This document shows, piece after piece, positions 17,950 to 27,241 of a DNA stretch of 64,000 nucleotides. Below the pieces are notes generated by a model, which was not told where the DNA came from, did not search any database, and saw only the letters and a list, made by a program, of their open reading frames with translations. This DNA comes from Streptomyces sp. NBC_00569. GTDB taxonomy: Bacteria; Actinomycetota; Actinomycetes; Streptomycetales; Streptomycetaceae. The position numbers and the translations under genes are program-made. Positions within the stretch are counted from its first letter, which is position 1, and every line of letters starts with the position of its first letter. The stretch lies in NCBI RefSeq assembly GCF_036345255.1, contig NZ_CP107783.1:620001-684000 (forward strand), read 5' to 3'.

Positions 17950-19323
17950 TCAGTCCCGTCCGCGTGCCCGCCTGAACCGTTCGAGCCCTTCGGCGAGTTC
18001 GACGATCGGGTCCGGGTACGCGTACTTCTCGCGCTCGGTTCGGGGCTGCTTCCACGGCTCGTGCACGGCGGACCCGGCGAGACCCGCGAGTTCCGGGACC
18101 CAGCGGCGCACGTACGCGCCGTCCGGGTCGTAACGCTTCGCCTGCGTCACGGGGTTGAGGACACGGTTGGGGCGCGAGTCGGTGCCGGTCCCCGCCATCC
18201 ACTGCCAATTGAGCTGGTTGTTCGCGATGTCGCCGTCGACGAGGAGGTCCAGGAAGTGACGGGCGCCGACGCGCCAGTCCACGTACAGCGTCTTCGTGAG
18301 GAAGCTCGCGGTCAGGAGGCGGCCACGGTTGTGCATCCAGCCCTCGTGGCTCAGTTGCCGCATGGCCGCGTCGATCACCGGACAGCCCGTGCGCCCCTCG
18401 CGCCACGCCTCGATGTCCCGGGCCGCCGCTCGTCCGGAGCGCCAACGGTCGTGGCGGGTGCGGTAGTCGTGCGCCGCGGCGGCCGGGCGCGCGGCGAGGA
18501 CCTGGTGGTGGAAGTCGCGCCAGGCGAGCTGGCGTACGAACGCGTCGGCGCCGGGACCACCGGCTCCACGCGCGCGATGGATGATTTCGACCGGGGAGAG
18601 CGTGCCGAAGTGCAGGTGGGGCGACAGGCGTGACGTCGCGTCGCCGGGCAGGTCGTCGTGCCTGTCCCCGTAATCTGCGACGCCACGCCGTAGCCATGCG
18701 GTCAGCTGTTTGCGGCCCGTCCTCTCCCCGCCCGTCGCGAGGCCCGGCGAGGTCCCGGAGACCCGCGCGCGTGACGGCGTCCCCTCCGTGGCCACGCCGT
18801 CCGGGACCCGGATCGATCGCGGCGCCGCGAGGACGTCGCGCAGACGCTGCTCCGACCAGCGCCGGAAGTACGGGGTGAACACGGCGAAGTGGTCCGACGA
18901 CGCCGGAGTGACGGCGCCCGGCGCCACCGCGGTCACGACCGCGTCGTGGACGATCAGCCTCCGCCCCTGCGCCTCCAGGGCGTTCCTCAGCCGCTCCTCA
19001 CGCCGCTGCGCGTACGCGCTGACGCCGCCCGCCATGTGTACCGCGTCCGCGCCGGTCTCGGCCGCGACGCCGGCCACGGCATCGGCCACGTCCCCCGACC
19101 GCACCACGAGGCGCCCGCCGCACGCGCGCAGCGCCGCGTCGAGGTCACCCAGGCAGTCCGCGAGGAACGCTTCCCGGTTGGGCGCCACATACCCGGCGGA
19201 CGCGATCCCCGTGTCCCGTACGAACAGCGGCACCACCTCACTCGACGTGCGGAGCGCCGCCCGTAGAGGCGGGTGGTCGTGCACGCGGAGGTCGGACGTG
19301 AACAGCACGATCGAGACGCTCAC
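17950..19323 (-). CDS. phr: Deoxyribodipyrimidine (CPD) photolyase
   Basis: A 457-residue class I photolyase repairing UV-induced cyclobutane pyrimidine dimers with blue light. The N-terminal antenna-binding domain starts IVLFTSDLRVHDHPPL. The C-terminal FAD domain carries the conserved GWMHNRGRLLTASFLTK, WRVGARHFLDLLVDGDIANNQLNWQW and RVLNPVTQAKRYDPDGAYVRRWVPEL strings, including the electron-transfer Trp residues. It converges with the SigK-linked lipid operon. In alphaproteobacteria, photolyase and Cfa genes are controlled together by a singlet-oxygen ECF sigma factor, so the neighbourhood suggests a light-damage response. I see no copy of the SigK-like promoter in front of it. Confidence 0.95.
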   Translation of the reverse strand: MSVSIVLFTSDLRVHDHPPLRAALRTSSEVVPLFVRDTGIASAGYVAPNREAFLADCLGDLDAALRACGGRLVVRSGDVADAVAGVAAETGADAVHMAGGVSAYAQRREERLRNALEAQGRRLIVHDAVVTAVAPGAVTPASSDHFAVFTPYFRRWSEQRLRDVLAAPRSIRVPDGVATEGTPSRARVSGTSPGLATGGERTGRKQLTAWLRRGVADYGDRHDDLPGDATSRLSPHLHFGTLSPVEIIHRARGAGGPGADAFVRQLAWRDFHHQVLAARPAAAAHDYRTRHDRWRSGRAAARDIEAWREGRTGCPVIDAAMRQLSHEGWMHNRGRLLTASFLTKTLYVDWRVGARHFLDLLVDGDIANNQLNWQWMAGTGTDSRPNRVLNPVTQAKRYDPDGAYVRRWVPELAGLAGSAVHEPWKQPRTEREKYAYPDPIVELAEGLERFRRARGRD

Positions 19324-19562
19324 GCAGCGGCCCCAGGACGGGCCGGGCCGGGATCACCGGCGGCTGTGCACTTCGCTGCCGCCCGGGCGGTGTGACGAAC
19401 CATGGCCCTGGACTCTACGACGTGGAACGGCGGAACTCTTCGACGTGGACAGTGCCGCCGCGCGCCCCCTCTTGCGATCAACAATCGTCACCCTGAGCAA
19501 TCAGTGCAGGTGAGGACTCGCTCGATGCCCACGTCACGCTCCGAGGGTGCAGAGTAGATGAC

Positions 19563-20696
19563 GTGGGCCTACAGAGGCGCATGGGAGGTCTGTGGCAGCG
19601 GTGGCAGCCGAGTCACGCGCTGGTGATGATTCCGCTCGCGCTCATCCTGGTGATCACGGTCATCGACATCCTGGTGCCGGCCGACGTGCATCTGGGGCCG
19701 CTGCTGGTCGTGGCGCCCGCGCTCACCGCGTCCTTCGCAGGACCGCGCCTGACGGCATTCGTCGGGGCCCTGGCGATCGGGGCCCAGGTGTTCATCGGCG
19801 TCCATTTCGGCGTTCTCAATACACGCAATGTGATGGTGCAGGTCTTCTCCCTCACCCTGCTCTCCGCTCTGATCGTGTTCATCTGCGGCGTGCGCGAGCG
19901 CCGGAGGCGGGAACTGGCCAGAGTGCGGTCCGTGGCCGAGGCCGCGCAGAAGGCCCTGCTGCGGCCGCTCCCCCACCGCATCGGCCCGTTGCGGATCGCC
20001 TCGCTGTACCTGGCGGCGGAGCACGAGGCCGAGATCGGCGGCGACCTCTACACGGCGACCGGCACCGGCGACGGCGTACGGATGATCATCGGTGACGTAC
20101 GGGGACACGGGCTGTCGGCCGTCGGCGAGTCGGCGCTGCTGCTCGGTGCGTTCCGCGTGGTCGCCGACCAGCACGACACGCTGCCCGAGCTCGCCGGCGC
20201 CCTGGACCGGAGCGTGTCCCGCTACCTCGCCGATTTCGTCGAGGTGGCGGACGAGGTCGGCGAGCACTTCATCACCGCCCTGCTGCTGGAAATCCCCCGT
20301 GACGGGCACATGACCCGCATGACCTGCTGCGGACATCCCCCGCCATTACTGCTGCACGAGCATCACGTCCGCACCCTCACCAGTCCCCAGCCGGCCCCGC
20401 CTCTCGGCGTGGCCGGGCTTCAGGTCACACAGTTTCCCGTCGACGAGTTCGCCTTCGTCGCCGGTGACACCCTGATCCTCTACACGGACGGGGTCACCGA
20501 GGCCCGCGATGAGGGCGGGACCTTCTATCCGTTGGCGCAGCGGGTCGGGCAGTGGACCACGAGCAGCCCGGAAGCACTCCTGGATCACATCCGCCGGGAC
20601 CTCCTCGCCCACTGCCGAGGACACCTCGGCGACGACGCCGCCATCATCGCCATCCAGCGCCGTCCGGCCCCTCGGCCCAGTGGCACCGACGGGTAG
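19563..20696 (+). CDS. Membrane-anchored SpoIIE-type PP2C phosphatase with a TTA codon
   Basis: A 377-residue protein with about three N-terminal membrane helices (about 18-100) and a cytosolic SpoIIE/PP2C domain with EIGGDLYTA, IGDVRGHGL and LYTDGVTEARDE metal sites. It probably dephosphorylates an anti-anti-sigma protein; the partner is unknown. A rare in-frame TTA Leu codon at 20346-20348 makes translation potentially dependent on the bldA tRNA. The GTG at 19563 has a weak ribosome site, and an ATG at 19581 with GAGG upstream is an alternative. It converges closely with the MarR gene. Confidence 0.88.
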   Translation: MGLQRRMGGLWQRWQPSHALVMIPLALILVITVIDILVPADVHLGPLLVVAPALTASFAGPRLTAFVGALAIGAQVFIGVHFGVLNTRNVMVQVFSLTLLSALIVFICGVRERRRRELARVRSVAEAAQKALLRPLPHRIGPLRIASLYLAAEHEAEIGGDLYTATGTGDGVRMIIGDVRGHGLSAVGESALLLGAFRVVADQHDTLPELAGALDRSVSRYLADFVEVADEVGEHFITALLLEIPRDGHMTRMTCCGHPPPLLLHEHHVRTLTSPQPAPPLGVAGLQVTQFPVDEFAFVAGDTLILYTDGVTEARDEGGTFYPLAQRVGQWTTSSPEALLDHIRRDLLAHCRGHLGDDAAIIAIQRRPAPRPSGTDG

Positions 20697-20699
20697 GCC

Positions 20700-21233
20700 C
20701 TAGCGTCGGCCGGTCCCCGGCGGTTCGGCGGGGCGCTGCGCGGAGAGGGCTTCCAGGGCCGGCAGGGCGTCGCGCAGGGAGTGCTGGTGGTCGGCGGTGA
20801 GCTGGTCGATCCGTTCGGCGAGACGGGTGGCTGCCTGGCGGCGTGTGGAGTCGAGCAGCGCCTGGCCCGTGTCGTTGAGGGCGATCAGGGTGGCCCGCTG
20901 GTCCTTCGGGTCCGCCTCGCGTTCGATCCACCCGAAGCCGTCGAGCAGGTCCACCATGCGGGAGACGGTGGACAGGGCGATGCCCATGCGGGTGGCGAGG
21001 TCGCTGATGCGCAGCGGCCCGTGCGCGGAGAGGGCCGCCAGCGCGGCCATCCGGCTGGGGGTGAGCTGGCTCTGCATGCCGTGGGCGCGCAGTTCGGGGA
21101 GGAGCTGCTGGATCGCGCCACGGAGCCGTTCGGCGAGCTCCGCCGACTGCTCGGAGTCGAGGGGATCAGAGTCAGAGGAATCAAAGGCGACAGCGTCACA
21201 GTCAGCGGCGTCGGAGTCGGAGGAAGAGGTCAT
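20700..21233 (-). CDS. MarR family transcriptional regulator
   Basis: A 177-residue winged-helix MarR regulator. After an acidic Ser/Asp-rich N-terminal tail (about 1-30), the domain shows LTPSRMAALAALSAHGPLRISDLATRMGIALSTVSRMVDLLDGFGWIERE and the wing DPKDQRATLIALNDTG. It lies downstream of an MFS exporter with overlapping codons (TGATG), so the two form an operon. A near-perfect palindrome upstream of the exporter is its likely operator, giving substrate-induced autoregulated efflux. Confidence 0.9.
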   Translation of the reverse strand: MTSSSDSDAADCDAVAFDSSDSDPLDSEQSAELAERLRGAIQQLLPELRAHGMQSQLTPSRMAALAALSAHGPLRISDLATRMGIALSTVSRMVDLLDGFGWIEREADPKDQRATLIALNDTGQALLDSTRRQAATRLAERIDQLTADHQHSLRDALPALEALSAQRPAEPPGTGRR

Positions 21234-23041
21234 CACGGCCCCTCGGATCGGGGCGTCGGCGGGGCGGCCGGAGGCGAGGCCGTCTGCGCGGGCGGGGCGG
21301 GCGCGAGAAGCGGGGCGGGTCGGGCCAGGACCCGGTCGTCGTGGATGTAGCGGCCGCCGCGCAGCATGGAGGCGATGGCGGCGACGACGCACGCGGCGAT
21401 CGCGAAGTCGAAGGCCACGGACAGGCCGTCGGCGAACGGCTGGGAGATCAGCTCCGGGAAGAAGCCGCGCCCGGTGAGGTAGTGGGCGTGTCCCGGGGGC
21501 AGTTGAGCGAGGACGTGCGGGCCGAGCAGGGTCTGGACCGGGTTGTAGCCGAGGAGCGAGGCGAACAGCACGCCGACCGGCGGGAGGGCGGCGACCTTGG
21601 CGGCGTCGGCGGCGGGGACCCCCTGCGCGGTCAGGCCGTGGTTGAGGGCTGCGGGGAGCGCGCCGGCCAGGCCCGCGATCATCAGGGAGAAGAAGATGCC
21701 GATGGACAGCACGGTGGCCGAGTTCTGGAACGTGGTGCTGATCCCGGCGCCCACCCCGCGCTGGTCGGGCGGCAGGCTGTTCATGATGGCCGCCCGGTTG
21801 GGTGCCGCGAAGAGGCCCATGCCGAGCCCATTCAACAGCAGGACGAGGGCGAACACCGGGTAGGTGAAGTCGACCGGCAGCGCCTGGAGGGCCAGGAAGG
21901 TGGCGGCGGCCAGCAGCATGCCTCCGGTGGCGAAAGCCCTGGCCCCGAACCGGTCCGAGGCCCAGCCGGAGAAGGGCCCCGCGACCAGGAACCCGACCGT
22001 CAGCGGGAGCATGTAGATGCCGGCCCACAACGGGGTCTGCTCGAAGCCGTAGCCGTGGCGGGGCAGCCAGATGCCCTGGAGCCAGATGATCAGGATGAAC
22101 ATCAGGCCGCCGCGCCCGAGCGCCGCCAGCAGACTCGCCACGTTCCCCGCGGTGAACGCGCGGATCCGGAACAGCGACAGGTGGAACATGGGCTCGGGGA
22201 CCCTGGTCTCCACCACGCAGAAGACGACCAGCATCGCCATGCCGCCGGCGATCGCGGCGATCACCCATGGATCGGCCCAGCCCATGATGTCGCCGCCGTA
22301 GGGCTGGATGCCGTACGTGATGCCGGCCAGTACGGCGATCAGGCCCACGGCGAAGGTGAGGTTGCCCCACCAGTCCAGCCGTGCCCCCGCCCGAACGCCA
22401 GTGTCGTGCAGCTTCAGATAGGCCCACACGGTGCCGAACAGGCCGAACGGTACGGACACGAGGAACACCAGATGCCAGTTGAGGGGCCCGAGCAGTCCTC
22501 CGAGGACGAGGCCGATGAAGGATCCGGTGATACCGGCCACCTGGTTCAGCCCCAGTGCGAGGCCGCGCTGACGGGCGGGGAAGGCGTCGGTGAGGATGGC
22601 GTTGGAGTTCGCCATCAGCATCGCCCCGCCGACACCTTGCAGGACCCGCATGCCGATCAGCCACAGGGCGCCCGCCGTGCCGTGCATCCAGGTCACCGAC
22701 AACAGCACCGAGAACACGGTGAACACCGCGAACCCCATGTTGTACATCCGGACCCTGCCGTACATGTCACCGAGGCGGCCGAAGCTGACCACCAGCACGG
22801 CGGTGACCACCATGTAGCTCATGATCAGCCACAGCAGCAGGCTCGTGTTGCCGGGCTGCAGCGGGTCCACACCGATCCCCCGGAAGATGTCCGGCAACGC
22901 GATCAGCATGATCGACATGTTGATCGTCGCGATCAGGACACCCAGCGTGGTGTTGGAGAGCGCGATCCACTTGTAGCGCGGTCCCGGCTCACGGAGACCA
23001 CCCCGACGTGCGGCGGTCGACTCTGCGGTTGTCCTTGCCAC
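21233..23041 (-). CDS. DHA2-type MFS multidrug efflux transporter
   Basis: A 602-residue major-facilitator protein with 14 predicted membrane helices, typical of the DHA2 drug:H+ antiporter family. Motif A appears as GRLGDMYGRVRMY, and the motif C region as GLALGLNQVAGITGSFIGLVLGGLLG. It exports drugs or endogenous metabolites, presumably inducing MarR release. It is the first gene of an operon with the MarR regulator. GTG start with GGGAG upstream; the operator is about 30 bases before the start. Confidence 0.9.
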   Translation of the reverse strand: MARTTAESTAARRGGLREPGPRYKWIALSNTTLGVLIATINMSIMLIALPDIFRGIGVDPLQPGNTSLLLWLIMSYMVVTAVLVVSFGRLGDMYGRVRMYNMGFAVFTVFSVLLSVTWMHGTAGALWLIGMRVLQGVGGAMLMANSNAILTDAFPARQRGLALGLNQVAGITGSFIGLVLGGLLGPLNWHLVFLVSVPFGLFGTVWAYLKLHDTGVRAGARLDWWGNLTFAVGLIAVLAGITYGIQPYGGDIMGWADPWVIAAIAGGMAMLVVFCVVETRVPEPMFHLSLFRIRAFTAGNVASLLAALGRGGLMFILIIWLQGIWLPRHGYGFEQTPLWAGIYMLPLTVGFLVAGPFSGWASDRFGARAFATGGMLLAAATFLALQALPVDFTYPVFALVLLLNGLGMGLFAAPNRAAIMNSLPPDQRGVGAGISTTFQNSATVLSIGIFFSLMIAGLAGALPAALNHGLTAQGVPAADAAKVAALPPVGVLFASLLGYNPVQTLLGPHVLAQLPPGHAHYLTGRGFFPELISQPFADGLSVAFDFAIAACVVAAIASMLRGGRYIHDDRVLARPAPLLAPAPPAQTASPPAAPPTPRSEGP

Positions 23042-23066
23042 AAGGCATCACTCCCGCCGGAGTCAG

Positions 23067-23084
23067 TTGCTTGACATCAACCAA
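23067..23084. promoter_or_regulatory. MarR operator upstream of the MFS exporter
   Basis: TTGCTTGACATCAACCAA: 8-bp half-sites TTGCTTGA and TCAACCAA around CA, with one mismatch. The size and TTG...CAA ends match MarR-family operators, and it sits 26 bases upstream of the transporter start. Confidence 0.7.
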
Positions 23085-23340
23085 TCTACTCCCGGCAGCC
23101 TGATGCGGCCACGGCTCCTGACCTGGGCAAACAGGCCACCGATGGGTTGACTCCATCGCTGCGTCTCTCCGCTCTTCGCCCCCGGAGAATCGACCGCGCG
23201 TCCTCTGATCCGGTGACGTCTTCGCGGCGGACGGTGCGAGTGATGGCCACCGAGGCGACGGAGCAGCACCAGCGGCCCAGGTTCGGGAACCGCCCGGCGC
23301 CGCTGCGGAGTTGATCGCGAGAGAGCTGGCCCTCATGCCC

Positions 23341-24951
23341 CTAGAACACTCGCTCGGCTGACGGATCCGTTCGGAGATGGGCTGCGCCCGAGCGCACCGC
23401 CCATACGAAGACCGCGAGGGCCAGGACGCCGACCACGACGGTGTCGTACGGGGCCGGCAGACGTCCGGAGCCGCCGAACGTGCCGAGCCATGACAGCAGG
23501 GTCAGCGCCGCCAGATGGAAGACGATCCAGGCCCCCTGACTCAGTTCCTCGCGTACGGGCCGTCCCGCCGTCCGGCCCTGTTGCAGCAGGTACAGCGGGA
23601 CACCCGCCAGGACCAGGGGCAGAGCGAGCCGCAGGTGTTCCCAGCCGGACCAGTAGATGAACTCGGTGGACACGGCGAAGCTGACCGGCGCGATCCAGCG
23701 CACGCCCGGCACCTGACCGTCCGCGAGGGGCACTCCGCGCTCCCGGTCGTGCGCCCGGAAGGACGCGACGGCGACCGCCGAGGCGGCGTAGATGAGGAGG
23801 TACATGTCCCCCATCACGCTCACGATGTCCTGCCAGCCGCCGAACGGCAGCATGAACAGGATGATGACGACGAGGTTGAGGACCAGGGCACGGCGCGCGA
23901 TACCGGAGCGGGGGTCGATGCGCATGAAGAAACGGGGCACCAGACCGTTCTTCGCGAGGGCGTACGTGTGGCGGGCGTCGAGGGCGACGCCCACGTAGGC
24001 CGAACCGCCCGGGGAGACCACCGCGTCGGCGTAGAGCAGCGTGGCCAGCCAGTGCAGGTTGAGCACGAGGGCGAGCTGGCCGAACGGCGAATCGAAGTTC
24101 ACGCCCTGCCAGCCGTGCGTGAGGAGCGAGTCGGGCACCGTGTACAGGAAAGCGAGTTGGAGCCCGAGGTAGACCAGCACCGCGAGGGCGATGCCGGTGA
24201 GCACGGCCGCGGGTACGTTGCGGCGGGGATTGCGGGCTTCGCCGGAGAAGTCCAGGGGGGCCTGGAAACCGTTCACGGAGTACACGATGCCGCCGCCGGC
24301 GAGCGCGGTCAGGCACGCGGCGAAGCCGTAAGGGGCGAAGCCGCCGTGCTCGGTGAGACGGCCCGAGTGGGTGCCGGACAGGAAGAGCGCGACGATGGTG
24401 ACCACGGGGACGACGACCTTGAACACCGACACCAGGTTGTTCAGGCGGGCGAACATCCGTACCGCGAACCAGTTCAGCGCGGTGAGCAGCACGCTGAGCG
24501 CGGAGGCGACGCCCAGGCCCGACGCGGTGAGCCTGCCACCTTCGTAGAGCCCGGGCACGTAGTGGGCGGCGTACTGCATGATCGCGCTGATCTCGGCGGC
24601 GGTGCCGCCCACGGAGAGCAGGACCGACCAGCCGACGACCGTGCCGACCAGCCGGCCGCTCGCGTACAGCGGCCACCGGACGGTGCCGCCGCCCTCCGGC
24701 CTGGTGGCGCCGAGTTCGACCATGACCAGGGCCACCAGTGCGCAGAGCGCGCCGGCCGCGATCCAGGACAGCAGTGCGGCGGGGCCGGCGGTCTGGGCGG
24801 CGTACAGGGCGGCGAACAACCAGCCCGAGCCGAGGATGTTGGAGAAGCCGATCGCGGTCAGGCCCCAGAAACCGAGGTCCTTGCGGAGCCGGTTCTCCTC
24901 TGCCCGGGCGTCCGCGTCGCCCACGGTCCCCGCCGGCTGATACTGCGCCAC
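23341..24951 (-). CDS. APC superfamily amino acid/amine permease
   Basis: A 536-residue polytopic transporter with about 12-14 membrane helices of the amino acid-polyamine-organocation superfamily. The N-terminal GFWGLTAIGFSNILGSGWLFAALYAAQTAGPAALLSWIAAG holds the substrate-binding GSG-like break in helix 1, and NGFQAPLDFSGEARNPRRNVPAA marks the helix 6-7 region. Substrate unknown. The GTG start has GGGAGG upstream. No regulator adjoins it; the 299-base gap to the MFS gene holds the MarR operator and nothing else I recognise. Confidence 0.88.
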   Translation of the reverse strand: MAQYQPAGTVGDADARAEENRLRKDLGFWGLTAIGFSNILGSGWLFAALYAAQTAGPAALLSWIAAGALCALVALVMVELGATRPEGGGTVRWPLYASGRLVGTVVGWSVLLSVGGTAAEISAIMQYAAHYVPGLYEGGRLTASGLGVASALSVLLTALNWFAVRMFARLNNLVSVFKVVVPVVTIVALFLSGTHSGRLTEHGGFAPYGFAACLTALAGGGIVYSVNGFQAPLDFSGEARNPRRNVPAAVLTGIALAVLVYLGLQLAFLYTVPDSLLTHGWQGVNFDSPFGQLALVLNLHWLATLLYADAVVSPGGSAYVGVALDARHTYALAKNGLVPRFFMRIDPRSGIARRALVLNLVVIILFMLPFGGWQDIVSVMGDMYLLIYAASAVAVASFRAHDRERGVPLADGQVPGVRWIAPVSFAVSTEFIYWSGWEHLRLALPLVLAGVPLYLLQQGRTAGRPVREELSQGAWIVFHLAALTLLSWLGTFGGSGRLPAPYDTVVVGVLALAVFVWAVRSGAAHLRTDPSAERVF

Positions 24952-25033
24952 GTGGCAACCTCCCAGACGATCACAGACCCAGGGGGCTCAGCGTGCCATG
25001 CGGCGCGTCACCTTCGAAGGAGCGCTGCCGTGG

Positions 25034-25273
25034 TCAGCCGCCGCTCTTGCGTCGGAACGACTTCTGGCTCGACGCCGGACCGTGCGCGCCGCGGATCTTC
25101 GAACCGGTCTTCGCGGCGCCGCCGGCGGCGTCCGCCTGCATGCCACGCTTACGGTCCAGCGCCTCGCGGAACTTGCGCTTCAGGTCGTACTGGCCGTCGG
25201 CGTCGGGCGTCAGGCCTTCGTTCGCGGCCTCGATCGGCTCCGAACCTTCCTGCGATGCAGACTCTGCAGCCAT
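25034..25273 (-). CDS. DUF5302 small basic/acidic protein
   Basis: A 79-residue protein of the actinobacterial DUF5302 family, function unknown. The N-terminal third is acidic, the middle has the family core DLKRKFREALDRKRG, and the C-terminus is Ser/Lys/Arg-rich (SSQKSFRRKSGG), as usual for these proteins. AGGAGGTCACC directly precedes the ATG, one of the strongest ribosome sites in the window. This suggests abundant expression. Confidence 0.85.
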   Translation of the reverse strand: MAAESASQEGSEPIEAANEGLTPDADGQYDLKRKFREALDRKRGMQADAAGGAAKTGSKIRGAHGPASSQKSFRRKSGG

Positions 25274-25809
25274 GGTGACCTCCTGGGTTCGGGCAATGGG
25301 AAGGACAGCTTGTCATGCCCGTCAGCCCTTGTGCGCCTGCGCCCGGTGGCGCGGGTGGACGGGCATGTCTGTGCGACGACTGCTTCGAGGGCTGTGACGA
25401 AGGCGGTCCGGTCGGGGTCGGAGCGGCTGAGCGGGGCGGCCTGCCCGGCTGTCGTCGCGGCCGCCGTGTCGACGAGCCGGGGCGCGGTCCGCGGCAGCGC
25501 CGTCACTCCGGCCGGGTCGGCGCGGTTCTCCGACGGGGTCAGGTCCGGATTGCGCATCGCGCCGAGCCCACCGGTCAGCAGGTGGGCGACCACTCCGTAG
25601 GGGTTGCCGGCCGTGGCGGTGCGGGCCGGTGCGGCGTACCGGGCCCGTGCGGCGTCGACCGGTATCGGGATGAGGAGGGCGTCCAGGAGCTGCCAATCGG
25701 CCACCATGTGTCCGGCGAGCCAGCCGAACAGACGCTCGTACTCGTCGACGGCCGCTTCGAACCGCCCCTTCATCACAGCCGGTTCGGCCGGTTCCATGGC
25801 ATCTGCCAT
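25210..25809 (-). CDS. Hypothetical protein (possible 3' part of a frameshifted gene)
   Basis: I recognise no family. The frame has high GC3 and a protein-like middle (VDEYERLFGWLAGHMVADWQLLDALLIPIPVD). The C-terminal 20-30 residues are low-complexity Arg/Ser and overlap the DUF5302 gene, so the true end may lie earlier. Coding bias continues upstream of the ATG at 25809 in this frame, while a well-formed gene start at 26081 is in another frame, which suggests one gene broken by a frameshift near 25960-25990. Confidence 0.4.
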   Translation of the reverse strand: MADAMEPAEPAVMKGRFEAAVDEYERLFGWLAGHMVADWQLLDALLIPIPVDAARARYAAPARTATAGNPYGVVAHLLTGGLGAMRNPDLTPSENRADPAGVTALPRTAPRLVDTAAATTAGQAAPLSRSDPDRTAFVTALEAVVAQTCPSTRATGRRRTRADGHDKLSFPLPEPRRSPWLQSLHRRKVRSRSRPRTKA

Positions 25810-25946
25810 GAGGGACGCCGGTGGTGTCGCGCCGCTGTCGTACGGTCGCTGAGGTCCGGGCAGTCGGGCCGCGGCAAAGGTCGGGTCGCCCGGCTCCGCC
25901 GGTGCCGGGCAGATCCCGGCCTCCGGCCGGCGGTCGGCCGGCCTGT

Positions 25947-26081
25947 TCAGGGTGTTGGCGTCCTCCGCAGGCTGACGGCGTGTTCGAGCTCGAACAGGGA
26001 GTGGTCCCGCCCTTCGCCCTGTGGGCGCGCGACCGCCCACACGGCCTGCAGCTGCGCGTGCTCAGGCAGTTCATCGGTCAC
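25947..26081 (-). CDS. Short frame with a strong start; probable 5' part of a frameshifted gene
   Basis: A 44-residue frame starting at GTG 26081 with ATGGAGG seven bases upstream. It begins MTDELPEH and includes WAVARPQGEGRDHSLFELEHAV before a TGA. The start signal and composition look real. After this stop, good coding character continues in the frame of the neighbouring hypothetical. It may be a genuine short protein, but a frameshift or sequence error joining the two is the simpler reading. Confidence 0.35.
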   Translation of the reverse strand: MTDELPEHAQLQAVWAVARPQGEGRDHSLFELEHAVSLRRTPTP

Positions 26082-26299
26082 GGCTGCACCTCCATGCCGG
26101 GGGCTGTACGGCGCGGACTCTGAATGACTTCGCGTCAACTCCCCCCGGGCTGGGGTCTGTTCGACATTTCGACCACCATCGGTCGGGCATCGGTGTGACG
26201 GATTCCGGTCGTCTCCCGTTCCCCGAACGTCCAGCATCCGTCCCCGCTTGAGTCGTGTGCCGTCCCTAAGATCCTCGGAGGTTTCCAAGGAAGGCACTC

Positions 26300-27241
26300 A
26301 TGGACGAAAGCCTGGCAATACGGGCTCGCGGGATCACCAAGTGTTTCGGCGACGTCGTCGCGCTCGACGGCATCGATCTGGATGTGGCGCAGGGGCAGAT
26401 CCACGGCCTGGTCGGGCCGAACGGCGCCGGGAAGACGACGCTGCTCGGCCTGCTGCTCGGCCTGGCCGTCGCCGACGACGGCCAACTGGACATCCTGGGT
26501 ACGCCCATCGGGCGGGCGCTCGCCGCTCCCGAGGGTGTCGCCGGCTTCGTGGACGGTCCCGGTCTCTACCCCTCGCTCACCGCCAGGCAGAACCTGGCCG
26601 CGCTGGCCGCCCTGCGCGGCCTCGACGCACGGGCGTCGGGGATCGACGACGTGCTCGGGCAGGTCGGGCTCACCGATGTCGCCGACGACCGCACCCGCGG
26701 CTTCTCCCTCGGCATGCGTCAGCGGCTCGGACTCGCCGCGGCCCTGCTCACCAAGCCCCGGCTCCTCGTGCTCGACGAACCGTCCAACGGCCTCGACCCG
26801 GCAGGAAAGAAGCACGTACACCGCGTCCTGGCCGACCTCGCGGCGGAGGGGACCGGCGTCGTGCTGTCGAGCCACCGCATGGACGACGTCGAGGCGCTGT
26901 GCTCGGAGGTCACCATCCTCGCCACCGGGCGGATCGCCTTCTCCGGCCCGCTGAGCAAGCTGGCCGCCGAGAACAGCGATCTCGACTACCGGCTGCTGAC
27001 CTCCGACCCGCAGGCCGCGCGCCGCCTTGCGGCCGACACCTCCGGGATCCGCGTCGTCGACGACGCCGTGGGACGGCACGACACCGAGGCGCTCGTCGTG
27101 CGCGCGCTGGTGCCCGCCCTCGACGAACTGGTGGTGCGGCTCGTGCACGCGGACATCGCGCTGCGCGAGCTCTCGCCCGTGGTGTCGCCGCTCGAAGCGG
27201 CGTTTCTCGCCCTCACCGAGCAGCAGGAGAACAGCAGATGA
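26300..27241 (+). CDS. ABC transporter ATP-binding protein
   Basis: A 313-residue ATPase of the DrrA/CcmA-like exporter group. Walker A is GPNGAGKTT (about 38-46), the signature is FSLGMRQRLGLA (usually LSGGQ; here SLGMR), and Walker B is LLVLDEPSNGLDP, followed by SSHRMDDVE as the H-loop. About 95 C-terminal residues form an accessory domain. AAGGAAGG precedes the ATG. Its stop overlaps the permease start (ATGA), so the two subunits are translationally coupled. Confidence 0.92.
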   Translation: MDESLAIRARGITKCFGDVVALDGIDLDVAQGQIHGLVGPNGAGKTTLLGLLLGLAVADDGQLDILGTPIGRALAAPEGVAGFVDGPGLYPSLTARQNLAALAALRGLDARASGIDDVLGQVGLTDVADDRTRGFSLGMRQRLGLAAALLTKPRLLVLDEPSNGLDPAGKKHVHRVLADLAAEGTGVVLSSHRMDDVEALCSEVTILATGRIAFSGPLSKLAAENSDLDYRLLTSDPQAARRLAADTSGIRVVDDAVGRHDTEALVVRALVPALDELVVRLVHADIALRELSPVVSPLEAAFLALTEQQENSR

